Made by a program: the position numbers and the translations under genes. The notes beneath the pieces are model-generated. The model was not told the origin of the DNA. It ran no database searches and saw only the letters and a program-made list of their open reading frames with translations. This document shows positions 7,991 through 15,852 of a DNA stretch of 64,000 bases, in pieces (positions within the stretch are counted from its first letter, which is position 1; every line of letters starts with the position of its first letter). Origin of the DNA: Algiphilus sp022763315 (GTDB lineage Bacteria; Pseudomonadota; Gammaproteobacteria; Nevskiales; Nevskiaceae); NCBI RefSeq assembly GCF_965249985.1, contig NZ_OZ252280.1. One strand, given 5' to 3'.

Positions 7991-9810
7991 GCACTGGCCG
8001 CGATGGTTGGCATGGCCGTGCCGGAGGCGCGGGCCTGCACGGTGGGGCCGGCCACGTCGCGGGCGCCTGCTGGCAGGAAGGTGCCGAATACAGCGTCCTT
8101 GCCCAGCTCGGGAGCAAACTGGCCCTGCCGGAAGGCAACCCGCCCATTGATGATGGTGGCGGTGACCGCGTGGTCGCTGCGGTTGACCAGGCGCTTCAGG
8201 TCGAGATTCTCGATCTTGGCCTCGCCGAACTCGGCCAGCTGCTCGCCCAGCCCTTCCGGATTGATCACCGCAACATCGGCGCGTGCGCCGACGCGCAGGC
8301 GTCCGGCGTCGATGTCGAACCAATCAGCCAGTTCGCCGGTGAGCTTCCAGATGGCCTTCTCCAGCGGCATCACCGGTCGACCCGCTTCGGCTTCGTCGCG
8401 CACAAACTTCAGAAAGCGCAGCTGCGAGTTGTAGAAGGCCATGTTGCGGATGTGGGCGCCAGAGTCGTTGAAGGCGAGCAGGGTGCTCGGTTGGTTGACA
8501 ATCTCGCGGATCTGCTGCGGCTCGTAATTGCCGATGACGGTGTGCCAGCGCAGCTTCTGGCCGTGTTCGACCACCAGATCTAGGAAGGCATCGACTTCGT
8601 GCATGCCCCGTTCGCGGGCGACGTCGACGAAGCTTTTGCCGATGAGGCTGCGATCCGGGGCGTCGACGATAGTGGCGTCTCCCAGATCGCGATGCCATAC
8701 GCGGGCGCCGAAGCGCTTTTCATAATCTTTGCGGAAGCGCTTGCGGTATTCCGGGTCACGCATCAGTTCGTTGCGCTCCAGTTCATCGACCAGATGGAGT
8801 ACCGCTTCGCCAGCGCCGAATTCCTCGAAGATGACGAGATCGATGCCGTCGGAGAAGACCTCGAACTGGGTCGGCAGGGACTCCCAGCGGAAATCGGCCC
8901 GGAACAGACGGTTGAAGACGTTGGACAGGAAACCGACCAGCTTGGGCAGCGCCTCCTGGCCCTTCACCGCCATCATGGTGATGAGCGTGGTCTTGAGCGG
9001 CTTACGAACGAACCAGCCGGCGGACGCAATGCCGAAGAGAATGGCGTTGAGCTTGGTGACGAGGTTGGGCGCCGACTGCAGGACGCGCCCGCGATGACGC
9101 AGGGTACGGTTGAGGTGGCGAATCTCGCTCCAAGGCGCATAGGCAGCGGGCAGGGAAGCAGAACGCTCCCGGTCGCCATCCAGCTTGTCCCAGGGGTTGG
9201 TCATGCCGGACAGGCCCATCATGCCGGCGTCGAGGGCCGATTCCAGATGCTGTGTCATGGTGGCGAGTTCGTCGCGCGTCGGCTTCAAGCCGCGTCGCAC
9301 TGAACGCGACAAGCCGAGGGTGCGTACACGCAGATCGGAGTGCCCCAGGAAGGCGCAGACGTTCGGCCCCAGCGGGTGCTGGCGCAGGAAGTCGACGTAA
9401 CCCTGAGGGCTGTCCCAGGTCTTGTGCTTTTTCAGCAGCGGCAGGACCTGGTCGCGCGGCACGCTCTCAACGCGCGTGAACAAATCGGAGCAGTCCTCAG
9501 GTTCGGACAACATCATCGAGATCGAGCAGGAGCCGACCGCGACCGTGGTGACCCCATGCTTGACCGACTCGCGCAGCGCCGGGGCAGCCACCAGCTCGGC
9601 GTCGTAGTGGGTGTGCATGTCCAGCATGCCGGGCATCACCCATTGCCCTTGCGCGTCAATGACCTCTGCGCCCTCCTCAGGCAGGGGCAGTTCGGACAGC
9701 GCCGCCACTTTGCCGTCGCGGATGCCGACGTGGCGGCGCTGGCCGGGGTTGGCCATGCCGTCAAAGACCAAGCCATTGCGGATGATCAGGTCATAGCGGG
9801 ATTCCTGCAT
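7987..9810 (-). CDS. Amidohydrolase, N-acyl-D-amino-acid deacylase family
   Basis: A 607-residue metal-dependent amidohydrolase. The N-terminal beta-sandwich segment (LIIRNGLVFDG) leads to the metal site HTH at residues 66-68, then VGSCSISM at the place of the D-aminoacylase metal-bridging Cys loop. The C-terminal part includes the GRLRVGARADVAVINP signature. The family hydrolyses N-acyl-D-amino acids or related amides; the true substrate is not evident, and several marine homologues are simply called amidohydrolases. ATG 9810 is preceded by GGTGGAGA. It is the first gene of a two-gene operon with a TetR regulator. Confidence 0.85.
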   Translation of the reverse strand: MQESRYDLIIRNGLVFDGMANPGQRRHVGIRDGKVAALSELPLPEEGAEVIDAQGQWVMPGMLDMHTHYDAELVAAPALRESVKHGVTTVAVGSCSISMMLSEPEDCSDLFTRVESVPRDQVLPLLKKHKTWDSPQGYVDFLRQHPLGPNVCAFLGHSDLRVRTLGLSRSVRRGLKPTRDELATMTQHLESALDAGMMGLSGMTNPWDKLDGDRERSASLPAAYAPWSEIRHLNRTLRHRGRVLQSAPNLVTKLNAILFGIASAGWFVRKPLKTTLITMMAVKGQEALPKLVGFLSNVFNRLFRADFRWESLPTQFEVFSDGIDLVIFEEFGAGEAVLHLVDELERNELMRDPEYRKRFRKDYEKRFGARVWHRDLGDATIVDAPDRSLIGKSFVDVARERGMHEVDAFLDLVVEHGQKLRWHTVIGNYEPQQIREIVNQPSTLLAFNDSGAHIRNMAFYNSQLRFLKFVRDEAEAGRPVMPLEKAIWKLTGELADWFDIDAGRLRVGARADVAVINPEGLGEQLAEFGEAKIENLDLKRLVNRSDHAVTATIINGRVAFRQGQFAPELGKDAVFGTFLPAGARDVAGPTVQARASGTAMPTIAASA

Positions 9811-9825
9811 GATGTCTCCACCAGA

Positions 9826-9849
9826 AAGATAGTGAGTGATCACTATCTT
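9826..9849. promoter_or_regulatory. TetR-type operator palindrome
   Basis: A perfect 10-bp inverted repeat (AAGATAGTGA with TCACTATCTT) separated by GTGA. Size and symmetry are typical of TetR-family operators. It lies 16 bases upstream of the amidohydrolase start and overlaps the predicted -10 box, so binding would block transcription. The tetR gene in the same operon is the obvious candidate ligand. Confidence 0.8.
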
Positions 9850-9873
9850 ATTGGCTCTGGCCGCGCGGGTAAA
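9845..9873 (-). promoter_or_regulatory. Sigma-70 promoter of the amidohydrolase-tetR operon
   Basis: Leftward -35 TTTACC (9873-9868), 17-base spacer, -10 TAAGAT (9850-9845). Each box matches consensus at four positions. The -10 is embedded in one arm of the operator palindrome. Confidence 0.6.
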
Positions 9874-9881
9874 GCCGCTCC

Positions 9882-10049
9882 TCAGGTCGGTCGCAGTAGG
9901 GCATCCCGGTGGATGCGCTTGCGCCAGATGCCTTGGTCGATGCGTTCGCAATGCCGGTTGGTTGCCAGCTGCCGATGGCGTGCTTCGGCGTCCACCATCG
10001 GCTCTCGCCGATTGGGGTCAATGACCAGCTTGCGGGTGGTGGTGCTCAT
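9882..10049 (-). CDS. Small ORF, 55 codons, unknown function
   Basis: ATG 10049 begins a 55-residue basic, soluble-looking protein (starts MSTTTRKLVIDPNRREP, ends ALLRPT). It lies 15 bases after the stop of the AidB-like gene on the same strand, with GAGTGG upstream as a weak ribosome site. Codon third positions look G/C-rich, as in neighbours. No transmembrane segment, cysteine pair or known motif is apparent. It may be the last gene of the aidB-like operon. I do not recognise a family, and chance openness in GC-rich DNA remains possible. Confidence 0.45.
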   Translation of the reverse strand: MSTTTRKLVIDPNRREPMVDAEARHRQLATNRHCERIDQGIWRKRIHRDALLRPT

Positions 10050-10064
10050 GGTGCGCGCGCCACT

Positions 10065-11762
10065 CTACTCGGTTGCCAGCGGATTCCCGCGTTCCATCAG
10101 GGTCTGTACGTCTACACCACGGGGTAGCGTCCCGAAGTGGTGCGCTGTAGGCCCTGCGAGGCGCGACTGGATGAAGGCCTCGCTGACTGTCAGGTTCCCG
10201 GCGCGCACCAGTTGGGCGGCCTGCATGGTCAACGCCATGGCCTCGGTCAAGCTCCGCGCGCGATATTCCAGGTCATCGCGATCCTCGAGCGCGCTTGAAA
10301 GCTGGTCGACGGCTGCATCCAGCAGCGGGTGGGCGCCGCGCGCCTGTTCCAGCTCCACGAACCAGGCGGCAACCGCGTCCGGCGATTTTGCCATCGCGCG
10401 CAGCAGGTCCAGGGCCTGGACATTGCCCGAGCCTTCCCAGATGGCATTGATGGGGGCGTCGCGGTAGATGCGCGCCATGATGAAGTCATCCATCACGCCG
10501 TTGCCGCCGATACATTCCATGGCTTCGTAGGCGTGGCCTGGATGGCGCTTGCAGATCCAGTACTTGCCCACCGGCAGGCCGAGGCGGAGGAGCAGCTTCT
10601 CGTGCGGGTCGTCGGCATGATCGAGGGCGCGCGCCATGCGCATGGTCAAGGCGAGCGCGCCTTCCACCTCCAGCTGCAGATCGGCCAGAACATTGGCCAT
10701 GGCGGGCTGCTCGGCCAGGGTTTTGCCAAATGCGGCGCGATGCTGGCAGTGATGAATCGCCTGGGCGACGGCCTGCCGCATGCCGGCGGTGGAGCCCACC
10801 ATGCAATCGAAACGCGTCATCGCCACCATCTGGATGATGGCGGGGACGCCACGGCCTTCGTCACCCACCATCCACCCGAGTGCGCCGCGGAGCTCGATTT
10901 CCGACGAAGCGTTGGACACATTGCCGGATTTGTTCTTGAGGCGCTGAATCTGCATGGGGTTCTTGGTGCCGTCGGGCCGCCAGCGCGGCACCAGAAAGCA
11001 GGACAGGCCTCCGGTGCTTTGGGCCAGCATGAGGAAGCCGTCGCACATGGGCGCCGAAGTGAACCATTTGTGCCCCAGCAATTCGTAGGCCGCACCGCTA
11101 CCGGTCTCGCGGCCAACCGGCCAGGCGCGGGTAGTATTGCTGCGCACATCCGAGCCGCCCTGCTTTTCGGTCATCCCCATGCCAATGGTGAGCGATTGCT
11201 TCTCGGTGTGGGGAACATTCCGCGGGTCATAGCCTGGTGTCAGAATCTTCGGGAGCCAGCTTTCGGCAAGGGCGGGTGTGGTGCGGATGGCCGGCACCGA
11301 GGCGAAAGTCATCGTCACGGGACAGCCGTGCCCGGCGTCAACCTGGGCGTGCAGGTATTCCCGCGCCGCCCGCGCAACATGTGCACCGGGGCCAGGTTGT
11401 GTCCAGGGGCTGCAATGCAGTCCGGCCTCAAGCGACATGGCCATCAGCTTGTGGTAACTGTCGTGATAGCGCACCGTGTCAATGCGGTGCCCTTGTCGGT
11501 CGAAGGCGTGCAGCTGGGGCTTGCACTCGTTGGCGAGATAGCCCCACTCGATGACCTCGGCGCTGCCGGTTCGCGCACCGGCTTCCGAGAGCGTATCCCG
11601 CGCCCATTGCGCACCTTCCCGCTGTACCGCTTCGCACAGGGCGGTGTCACCATCAAAGGCGTTGTAATCGGTGAGCGGAGGCGGTTGATTGCGGACTTCG
11701 TGCGTATGAGGGACGGCGTCGGGATGCAGGGTGGTCTGGGGCTGATTCATGGCAGCGCTCAC
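10065..11762 (-). CDS. AidB-like acyl-CoA dehydrogenase
   Basis: Up to 565 residues, the size of the AidB/DszC-like branch of acyl-CoA dehydrogenases (E. coli AidB 541). Family features seen are GMGMTEKQGGSDVRSNTT in the FAD-binding middle domain, LLGHKWFTSAPMCDGFL, and YEAMECIGGNGVMDDFIMARIYRDAPINAIWEGSGN in the C-terminal flavin/active-site region. E. coli AidB is a flavoprotein of the alkylation response that binds DNA. In this clade an acyl-CoA role is also possible, and the crotonase next door favours that. Starts are GTG 11762 or ATG 11750. It is transcribed away from the crotonase gene. Confidence 0.88.
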   Translation of the reverse strand: MSAAMNQPQTTLHPDAVPHTHEVRNQPPPLTDYNAFDGDTALCEAVQREGAQWARDTLSEAGARTGSAEVIEWGYLANECKPQLHAFDRQGHRIDTVRYHDSYHKLMAMSLEAGLHCSPWTQPGPGAHVARAAREYLHAQVDAGHGCPVTMTFASVPAIRTTPALAESWLPKILTPGYDPRNVPHTEKQSLTIGMGMTEKQGGSDVRSNTTRAWPVGRETGSGAAYELLGHKWFTSAPMCDGFLMLAQSTGGLSCFLVPRWRPDGTKNPMQIQRLKNKSGNVSNASSEIELRGALGWMVGDEGRGVPAIIQMVAMTRFDCMVGSTAGMRQAVAQAIHHCQHRAAFGKTLAEQPAMANVLADLQLEVEGALALTMRMARALDHADDPHEKLLLRLGLPVGKYWICKRHPGHAYEAMECIGGNGVMDDFIMARIYRDAPINAIWEGSGNVQALDLLRAMAKSPDAVAAWFVELEQARGAHPLLDAAVDQLSSALEDRDDLEYRARSLTEAMALTMQAAQLVRAGNLTVSEAFIQSRLAGPTAHHFGTLPRGVDVQTLMERGNPLATE

Positions 11763-11778
11763 ATCAGAACGGAAGCCG

Positions 11779-11811
11779 ACATTACGATGAGTGTAGGATT
11801 ACGTCAATAAT
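11779..11811. promoter_or_regulatory. Back-to-back promoters between aidB-like and crotonase genes
   Basis: Leftward: TTGACG (11807-11802), 17-base spacer, TAATGT (11784-11779), a good sigma-70 match for the aidB-like gene. Rightward: TTACGA (11782-11787), 18-base spacer, AATAAT (11806-11811) for the crotonase. The two overlap, so occupancy would be mutually exclusive. Confidence 0.55.
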
Positions 11812-11828
11812 TGTAATAAGAGGTTGCG

Positions 11829-12635
11829 ATGTCGGATTCTGTCTTGATAGAACAAATGGACGCAGTCACCATCATCAGTATCAATGCGGCGGCACGTCGC
11901 AATGCCGTCGATGGACCGACCGCGGCAGCGTTGGCAGCGGCATTTCGCGCGTTCGATGCGGACGATCGCAGCGCAGTCGCGGTACTCACCGGGATGGGGG
12001 GGCATTTCTGCGCGGGGGCGGATCTCAAGGCAGTGGCAAGTGCTGATCCTGCGCGCGCGAATCGCATTGAAGCGCAGGGTGATGGGCCCATGGGGCCAAG
12101 CCGGATGCACCTTTCCAAGCCGGTGATTGCTGCGATCTCAGGCTATTGCGTGGCGGGCGGTATCGAGCTTGCGGCCTGGTGCGATCTGCGCGTGGCGGAC
12201 TCCACGGCGGTGTTCGGCGTTTTCTGTCGGCGTTTTGGGGTGCCGCTGATTGACGGCGGTACCGTGCGGCTGCCGCGTCTTATTGGAATGAGCCGGGCCA
12301 TGGACCTGATCCTGACCGGACGAGCGGTGGACGCCGATGAAGCTCATCGCATCGGCTTGGTCAATCGCCTGGTGGAGGCGGGCGAGGCGCGCGATGCCGC
12401 AATCGTGCTGGCGCAGCAGTTGGCCGCCTTCCCGCAGCGCTGCCTGCGCGGTGACCGGATGAGCGCATACGCGCAATGGGGTATGGGCGAAGCGGAAGCC
12501 ATGGCACAGGAGTTCGCGCATGGGCTGGAGACACTGCGTTCTGGGGAAACGGCCGCCGGGGCGGGCCGTTTCGCCAGCGGGGACGGGCGGCACGGGCAAT
12601 TCGATGCTGGCCCTGACGGTGTGACGACGGATTAA
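11829..12635 (+). CDS. Crotonase-family protein (enoyl-CoA hydratase/isomerase-like)
   Basis: A 268-residue crotonase fold protein. The oxyanion-hole segments are HFCAGADLKA (residues 59-68) and VAGGIELAAWCD (108-119), which bind the CoA thioester. Glu113 matches the first catalytic Glu of enoyl-CoA hydratase, but the second is replaced in FGVFCRRFG, where Cys133 occupies its place. Classical hydration is therefore doubtful, and isomerase, hydrolase or another crotonase reaction is possible. ATG 11829 follows AAGAGG. It is divergent from the AidB-like dehydrogenase with overlapping promoters, which suggests a shared small acyl-CoA pathway. Confidence 0.85.
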   Translation: MSDSVLIEQMDAVTIISINAAARRNAVDGPTAAALAAAFRAFDADDRSAVAVLTGMGGHFCAGADLKAVASADPARANRIEAQGDGPMGPSRMHLSKPVIAAISGYCVAGGIELAAWCDLRVADSTAVFGVFCRRFGVPLIDGGTVRLPRLIGMSRAMDLILTGRAVDADEAHRIGLVNRLVEAGEARDAAIVLAQQLAAFPQRCLRGDRMSAYAQWGMGEAEAMAQEFAHGLETLRSGETAAGAGRFASGDGRHGQFDAGPDGVTTD

Positions 12636-12943
12636 GGTCCAACAACAGTCCGCCAGTCGGGATCCGCGGGCGGCAATAATCGCGGTGCGTATTGCGGCAC
12701 CGTCGTCCCGCCGTCGCCAATCCACGTTGCCGAACCCTTGGAAGATGTGCGCTCGCACCCTTTACCCGTTTCAACCGCTGCCTGACGCTACGTATCGATG
12801 GGGCGGCTTGTCTTCCCGGCACCGAAACTCGTTGGTGCCTCGGAGCAGCGACACTGCGCGTGGTCGGACTCCCCATCCGGCTGATCAGCGTGCGATGCTG
12901 TGGTACTAGCGGGTCAAAACAATCAGCATGCGAGGAGCGAGCA
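12636..12943. other. 308-bp gap without a recognisable gene
   Basis: Open frames here continue upstream of the permease gene but carry Arg/Cys-rich, non-protein-like sequence and no ribosome site until 12930. I see no convincing terminator, promoter or RNA fold. It probably holds the promoter and leader of the permease gene. Confidence 0.5.
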
Positions 12944-14347
12944 ATGGCGCAAACGGATACCGGCGCGGAAGCGCGCAAGGGCTGGCGGTGGGGGTTATTC
13001 CGCTTCCGGGTGCCTTTCCTGCATACGCGGCTTTGCTGGCCTGAATTCCTGCAGGGTACGGCGCTGGCGTCAGCCACTGGGTTGGCTCTGGTGCCCATGA
13101 TGACGACGCACTTCGGGCTCAGTTTCGAAGAGGCCGTGACGATGTCCTTGATCAGTGGCTTCCTCCTGGGTACGGCGCCGATTCTGTTCGGTGAGCCCTA
13201 TGCGCCGGGTTGGGTCACGCCGGCGCTGCCGCTGGTTCTGACATTCGTCCTCGGAGCCTATGACACGCCCGAGGAGCGCTTTCAGGCTATGACGGCACTG
13301 GCCATCACCCTGTCCGCACTGCTGCTTTTCCTCGGTGCGAGCGGAATCGGTCGCCGCTTTATGGAGTGGCTGCCGGACGCTCTCAAAGCAGGCCTTATCC
13401 TCGGCGCCGCCATCGCGGCCTTCAAACGTGTCTTCGTTGACGACGCACCGGATTATCTTCTCGCTCAGCCCATCGCCACCATCACCGCGTGTGCGGTGTG
13501 CCTGATCTTCATCTTTTCGATTCCCTTTCGCCTGCTCAAGACACGCTTCCGTTTCCTGCATGTCTTGGGTGGCTTGGGCTTGCTCCCAGGTTTTGTGGTG
13601 GCGGCCATCGTGGGACCCTTGGTTGGCGAAGTGCAATACGACATCGAGTGGGGCATTCTCATCCCGCCCTTTCTGGAAACCTGGGGCAAGGTGTCTCCGT
13701 TCGCCATCGGCTGGCCCAGTTGGGAGATGTACCTTGCCGCCGTGCCTCTGGCGCTGGTGACCTACATCATCCTGTTCGGCGATCTGGTAACGGGCAACGA
13801 GATCATCCGCGATGCCAGTGCGCACCGTCCGGATGACCCTATCGATATCGATGCGACGCGTTCGCATTGGTCGCTGGCCGTTCGCAACGGTGTCATGGCC
13901 GTTGCCGCCCCCTTCTTTCCAACGCAGGGCAGTGTCTGGACCGGCGTCCACGTGGCGATCGTGCAGCGCTGGCGGCAAGGCGCGCGTGCCATGCCGACCC
14001 TGCACAGCGGCATCGCTTCCTATTACTTCATGGGACTGCCCTTTGTGTTTCTGCTGCTGCCGCTGCTGACCGGTCTCAAGCCGCTGATGGGTATCGCCCT
14101 CTCACTTACTCTGGTGTTGACGGGCTTCGCCTGCGCCTATGTTGCGATGGCCGTGGTGCGTCACCCCACAGAACGTGGCGTCGCCCTGCTGACCGGTGCT
14201 GCGCTCGCCTTTTTCGAGCCGTGGCAGGGCCTGCTGGTGGGCATCATCGCCACGTTTACCTTGATTGGAGGGCGCAGCGCCGATGCCGCCGAGGCGCGCG
14301 TCACCGAACTTGAGCAGCGGATGTGGCGTGGGGAGGGTGACAAGTAA
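12944..14347 (+). CDS. Multi-pass permease, NCS2/SulP-like superfamily (tentative)
   Basis: A 467-residue integral membrane protein with roughly 12-14 hydrophobic segments and a short cytoplasmic C-terminus ending in a coil-like RVTELEQRMW. The arrangement GEPYAPGWVTPALPLVL and FFPTQGSVWTGVH recalls the half-helix regions of the NCS2 (xanthine/uracil) and SulP fold, but the classical NCS2 signature motif is not clear and no STAS domain follows. The substrate is unknown. ATG 12944 is preceded by GAGGAGCG at good spacing; the frame upstream is not protein-like. It appears to be a stand-alone gene. Confidence 0.6.
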   Translation: MAQTDTGAEARKGWRWGLFRFRVPFLHTRLCWPEFLQGTALASATGLALVPMMTTHFGLSFEEAVTMSLISGFLLGTAPILFGEPYAPGWVTPALPLVLTFVLGAYDTPEERFQAMTALAITLSALLLFLGASGIGRRFMEWLPDALKAGLILGAAIAAFKRVFVDDAPDYLLAQPIATITACAVCLIFIFSIPFRLLKTRFRFLHVLGGLGLLPGFVVAAIVGPLVGEVQYDIEWGILIPPFLETWGKVSPFAIGWPSWEMYLAAVPLALVTYIILFGDLVTGNEIIRDASAHRPDDPIDIDATRSHWSLAVRNGVMAVAAPFFPTQGSVWTGVHVAIVQRWRQGARAMPTLHSGIASYYFMGLPFVFLLLPLLTGLKPLMGIALSLTLVLTGFACAYVAMAVVRHPTERGVALLTGAALAFFEPWQGLLVGIIATFTLIGGRSADAAEARVTELEQRMWRGEGDK

Positions 14348-14469
14348 GGGTGCCTCGCCAAATGCCGTACCGATCGTCTGGCAGTGGATGACGCGCGAGA
14401 CCCCTCATTGCTGTGGCAACGGGCGCGTCGTAGAGTGACCGCCTCCCACAGCGCAGTGCCGCCGTTACG

Positions 14470-15552
14470 ATGAGCGAAAAGCTTGAGCAGTCCACATTCC
14501 TGATCACGCTGGCGCTTGTCACCCTGGTCTTCGGGCTGCTGATGATGCCCTTCTGGGTGCCGCTGCTGTGGGCGGTGATCATTGCTGTTCTGTTTCACCC
14601 CATGCAGGTCTGGTTGGGAAAACGCTGGGGAGATCGCCCCAATCTGACGGCGCTCACCACTCTGCTGACCTGCATGGTGCTGGTGGTGTTGCCAGTGCTC
14701 TTCCTGCTCGGATCCTTTCTTCAGCAGGCGCTGTCGATCTACCAGCAGATCGAGTCCGGTGAGATTCAGCCAGGCAACTATGTTGAGCGCGTGCGCGAAG
14801 CCTTCCCAGCGGTTCAGGGACTACTCGAGCGCTTCGATATCGATGTCAACACGCTGCGCGAAAATGCGGCGCAAGCGGCAGTCGCGGCCAGCCAGTTCCT
14901 GGCGCGCAACGCGCTTGCCTTCGGACAGGGCGCCTTCGGCTTTGTGCTGCAACTCGCGCTCATGCTCTACGTGGCTTTCTTCCTATTACGCGATGGCCGT
15001 GTTCTGGTGGACCTGCTTATTCAGGCCTTGCCGTTGGGTGACGAACGCGAACGGCTGCTGTTCCAGAAGTTCGCCGAAGTTGCGCGCGCGACGGTGAAGG
15101 GCAACTTACTGGTGGCGATGGTTCAAGGCATGCTTGGTGGCTTGATCTTCTGGATTCTCGGTCTGCCAGCGCCACTGCTATGGGGTGTGGTGATGACCGT
15201 TTTGTCGCTGATCCCGGCGATCGGTGCCGGCTTGGTCTGGCTGCCGGCCGCGGTCTATCTCTATGCCATCGGCGCCTGGGTATCAGCCACCGTACTTATT
15301 GCCTACGGCGTCCTGATCATCGGTCTGGCCGACAACTTGCTGCGCCCAATCCTGGTGGGCAGGGACACCAAGCTGCCGGATTGGATGGTCCTGCTCTCCA
15401 CCCTCGGCGGCATCGTCATGGTGGGAATCAGCGGCTTCGTCGTGGGTCCGCTGATCGCCGTGCTCTTCGTGGCGTTCTGGCAGATCTTCAGCCGGGAGTT
15501 CAATCACGCCGCTATTGATCATTCGCCGAAGGCATCGATCGAAGACGACTGA
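14470..15552 (+). CDS. AI-2E family (PerM/YdiK-type) membrane protein
   Basis: A 360-residue AI-2E/UPF0118 family protein. N-terminal transmembrane segments lie at residues ~10-85, an amphipathic helical region at ~90-150 (QQIESGEIQPGNYVERVRE), and C-terminal segments include the family motifs LSLIPAIGAGLVWLPAA and DNLLRPILVGRDTKLPDWMVLLSTLGG. Members are proposed exporters of small molecules or ions; the AI-2 role applies only to some. It starts at ATG 14470. It follows the permease gene on the same strand with a 122-base gap, so co-transcription is uncertain. Confidence 0.85.
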   Translation: MSEKLEQSTFLITLALVTLVFGLLMMPFWVPLLWAVIIAVLFHPMQVWLGKRWGDRPNLTALTTLLTCMVLVVLPVLFLLGSFLQQALSIYQQIESGEIQPGNYVERVREAFPAVQGLLERFDIDVNTLRENAAQAAVAASQFLARNALAFGQGAFGFVLQLALMLYVAFFLLRDGRVLVDLLIQALPLGDERERLLFQKFAEVARATVKGNLLVAMVQGMLGGLIFWILGLPAPLLWGVVMTVLSLIPAIGAGLVWLPAAVYLYAIGAWVSATVLIAYGVLIIGLADNLLRPILVGRDTKLPDWMVLLSTLGGIVMVGISGFVVGPLIAVLFVAFWQIFSREFNHAAIDHSPKASIEDD

Positions 15553-15659
15553 TTGGCGTTGCTCGTCTGCGGCACTCCGGTCGGCCTAGCGCTCCGCCAC
15601 TCACTGAAAGCCTGCAGCGACCAAAGCTGCGGTCTTCGTTGCAAGCGCAATGCGCCGTG

Positions 15660-15688
15660 TCGACACGAGGTATGGCCCTGGCTATACT
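15660..15688 (+). promoter_or_regulatory. Sigma-70 promoter for the exported repeat protein
   Basis: TCGACA (15660-15665), 17-base spacer, TATACT (15683-15688): five of six matches in each box. The predicted start near 15695 leaves a leader of about 158 bases before ATG 15853. Confidence 0.65.
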
Positions 15689-15706
15689 TCATCGTAACCG
15701 GAGGGT

Positions 15707-15735
15707 GCGAGAAATAGAGGCAGGGGGTTTCTCGC
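15707..15735 (+). promoter_or_regulatory. Leader hairpin in the 5' UTR
   Basis: GCGAGAAA (15707-15714) pairs perfectly with TTTCTCGC (15728-15735), loop 13 (purine-rich, AGAGGCAGGGGG). It lies about 12 bases after the predicted transcription start and could protect the 5' end or act as a regulator site. No poly-U follows, so it is not a terminator. The rest of the 300-bp gap (15553-15852) shows no gene. Confidence 0.5.
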
Positions 15736-15852
15736 AGCGCACGCTGGTGGCTCCGCCTCGGGGGTTGTCGCCGCAGGAGGGAAGCGGTGCGAGGGCAGAA
15801 TCGTTGGCGTACTACGACGTACACCCTGCTCCGTGGTGTAGAGCAATTCCTT

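Noticed and set aside
12692..12943. N-terminal extension of the permease
   Set aside because: The 84 extra residues are Arg/Cys-rich and not hydrophobic in a membrane pattern, and the good ribosome site lies just before 12944.
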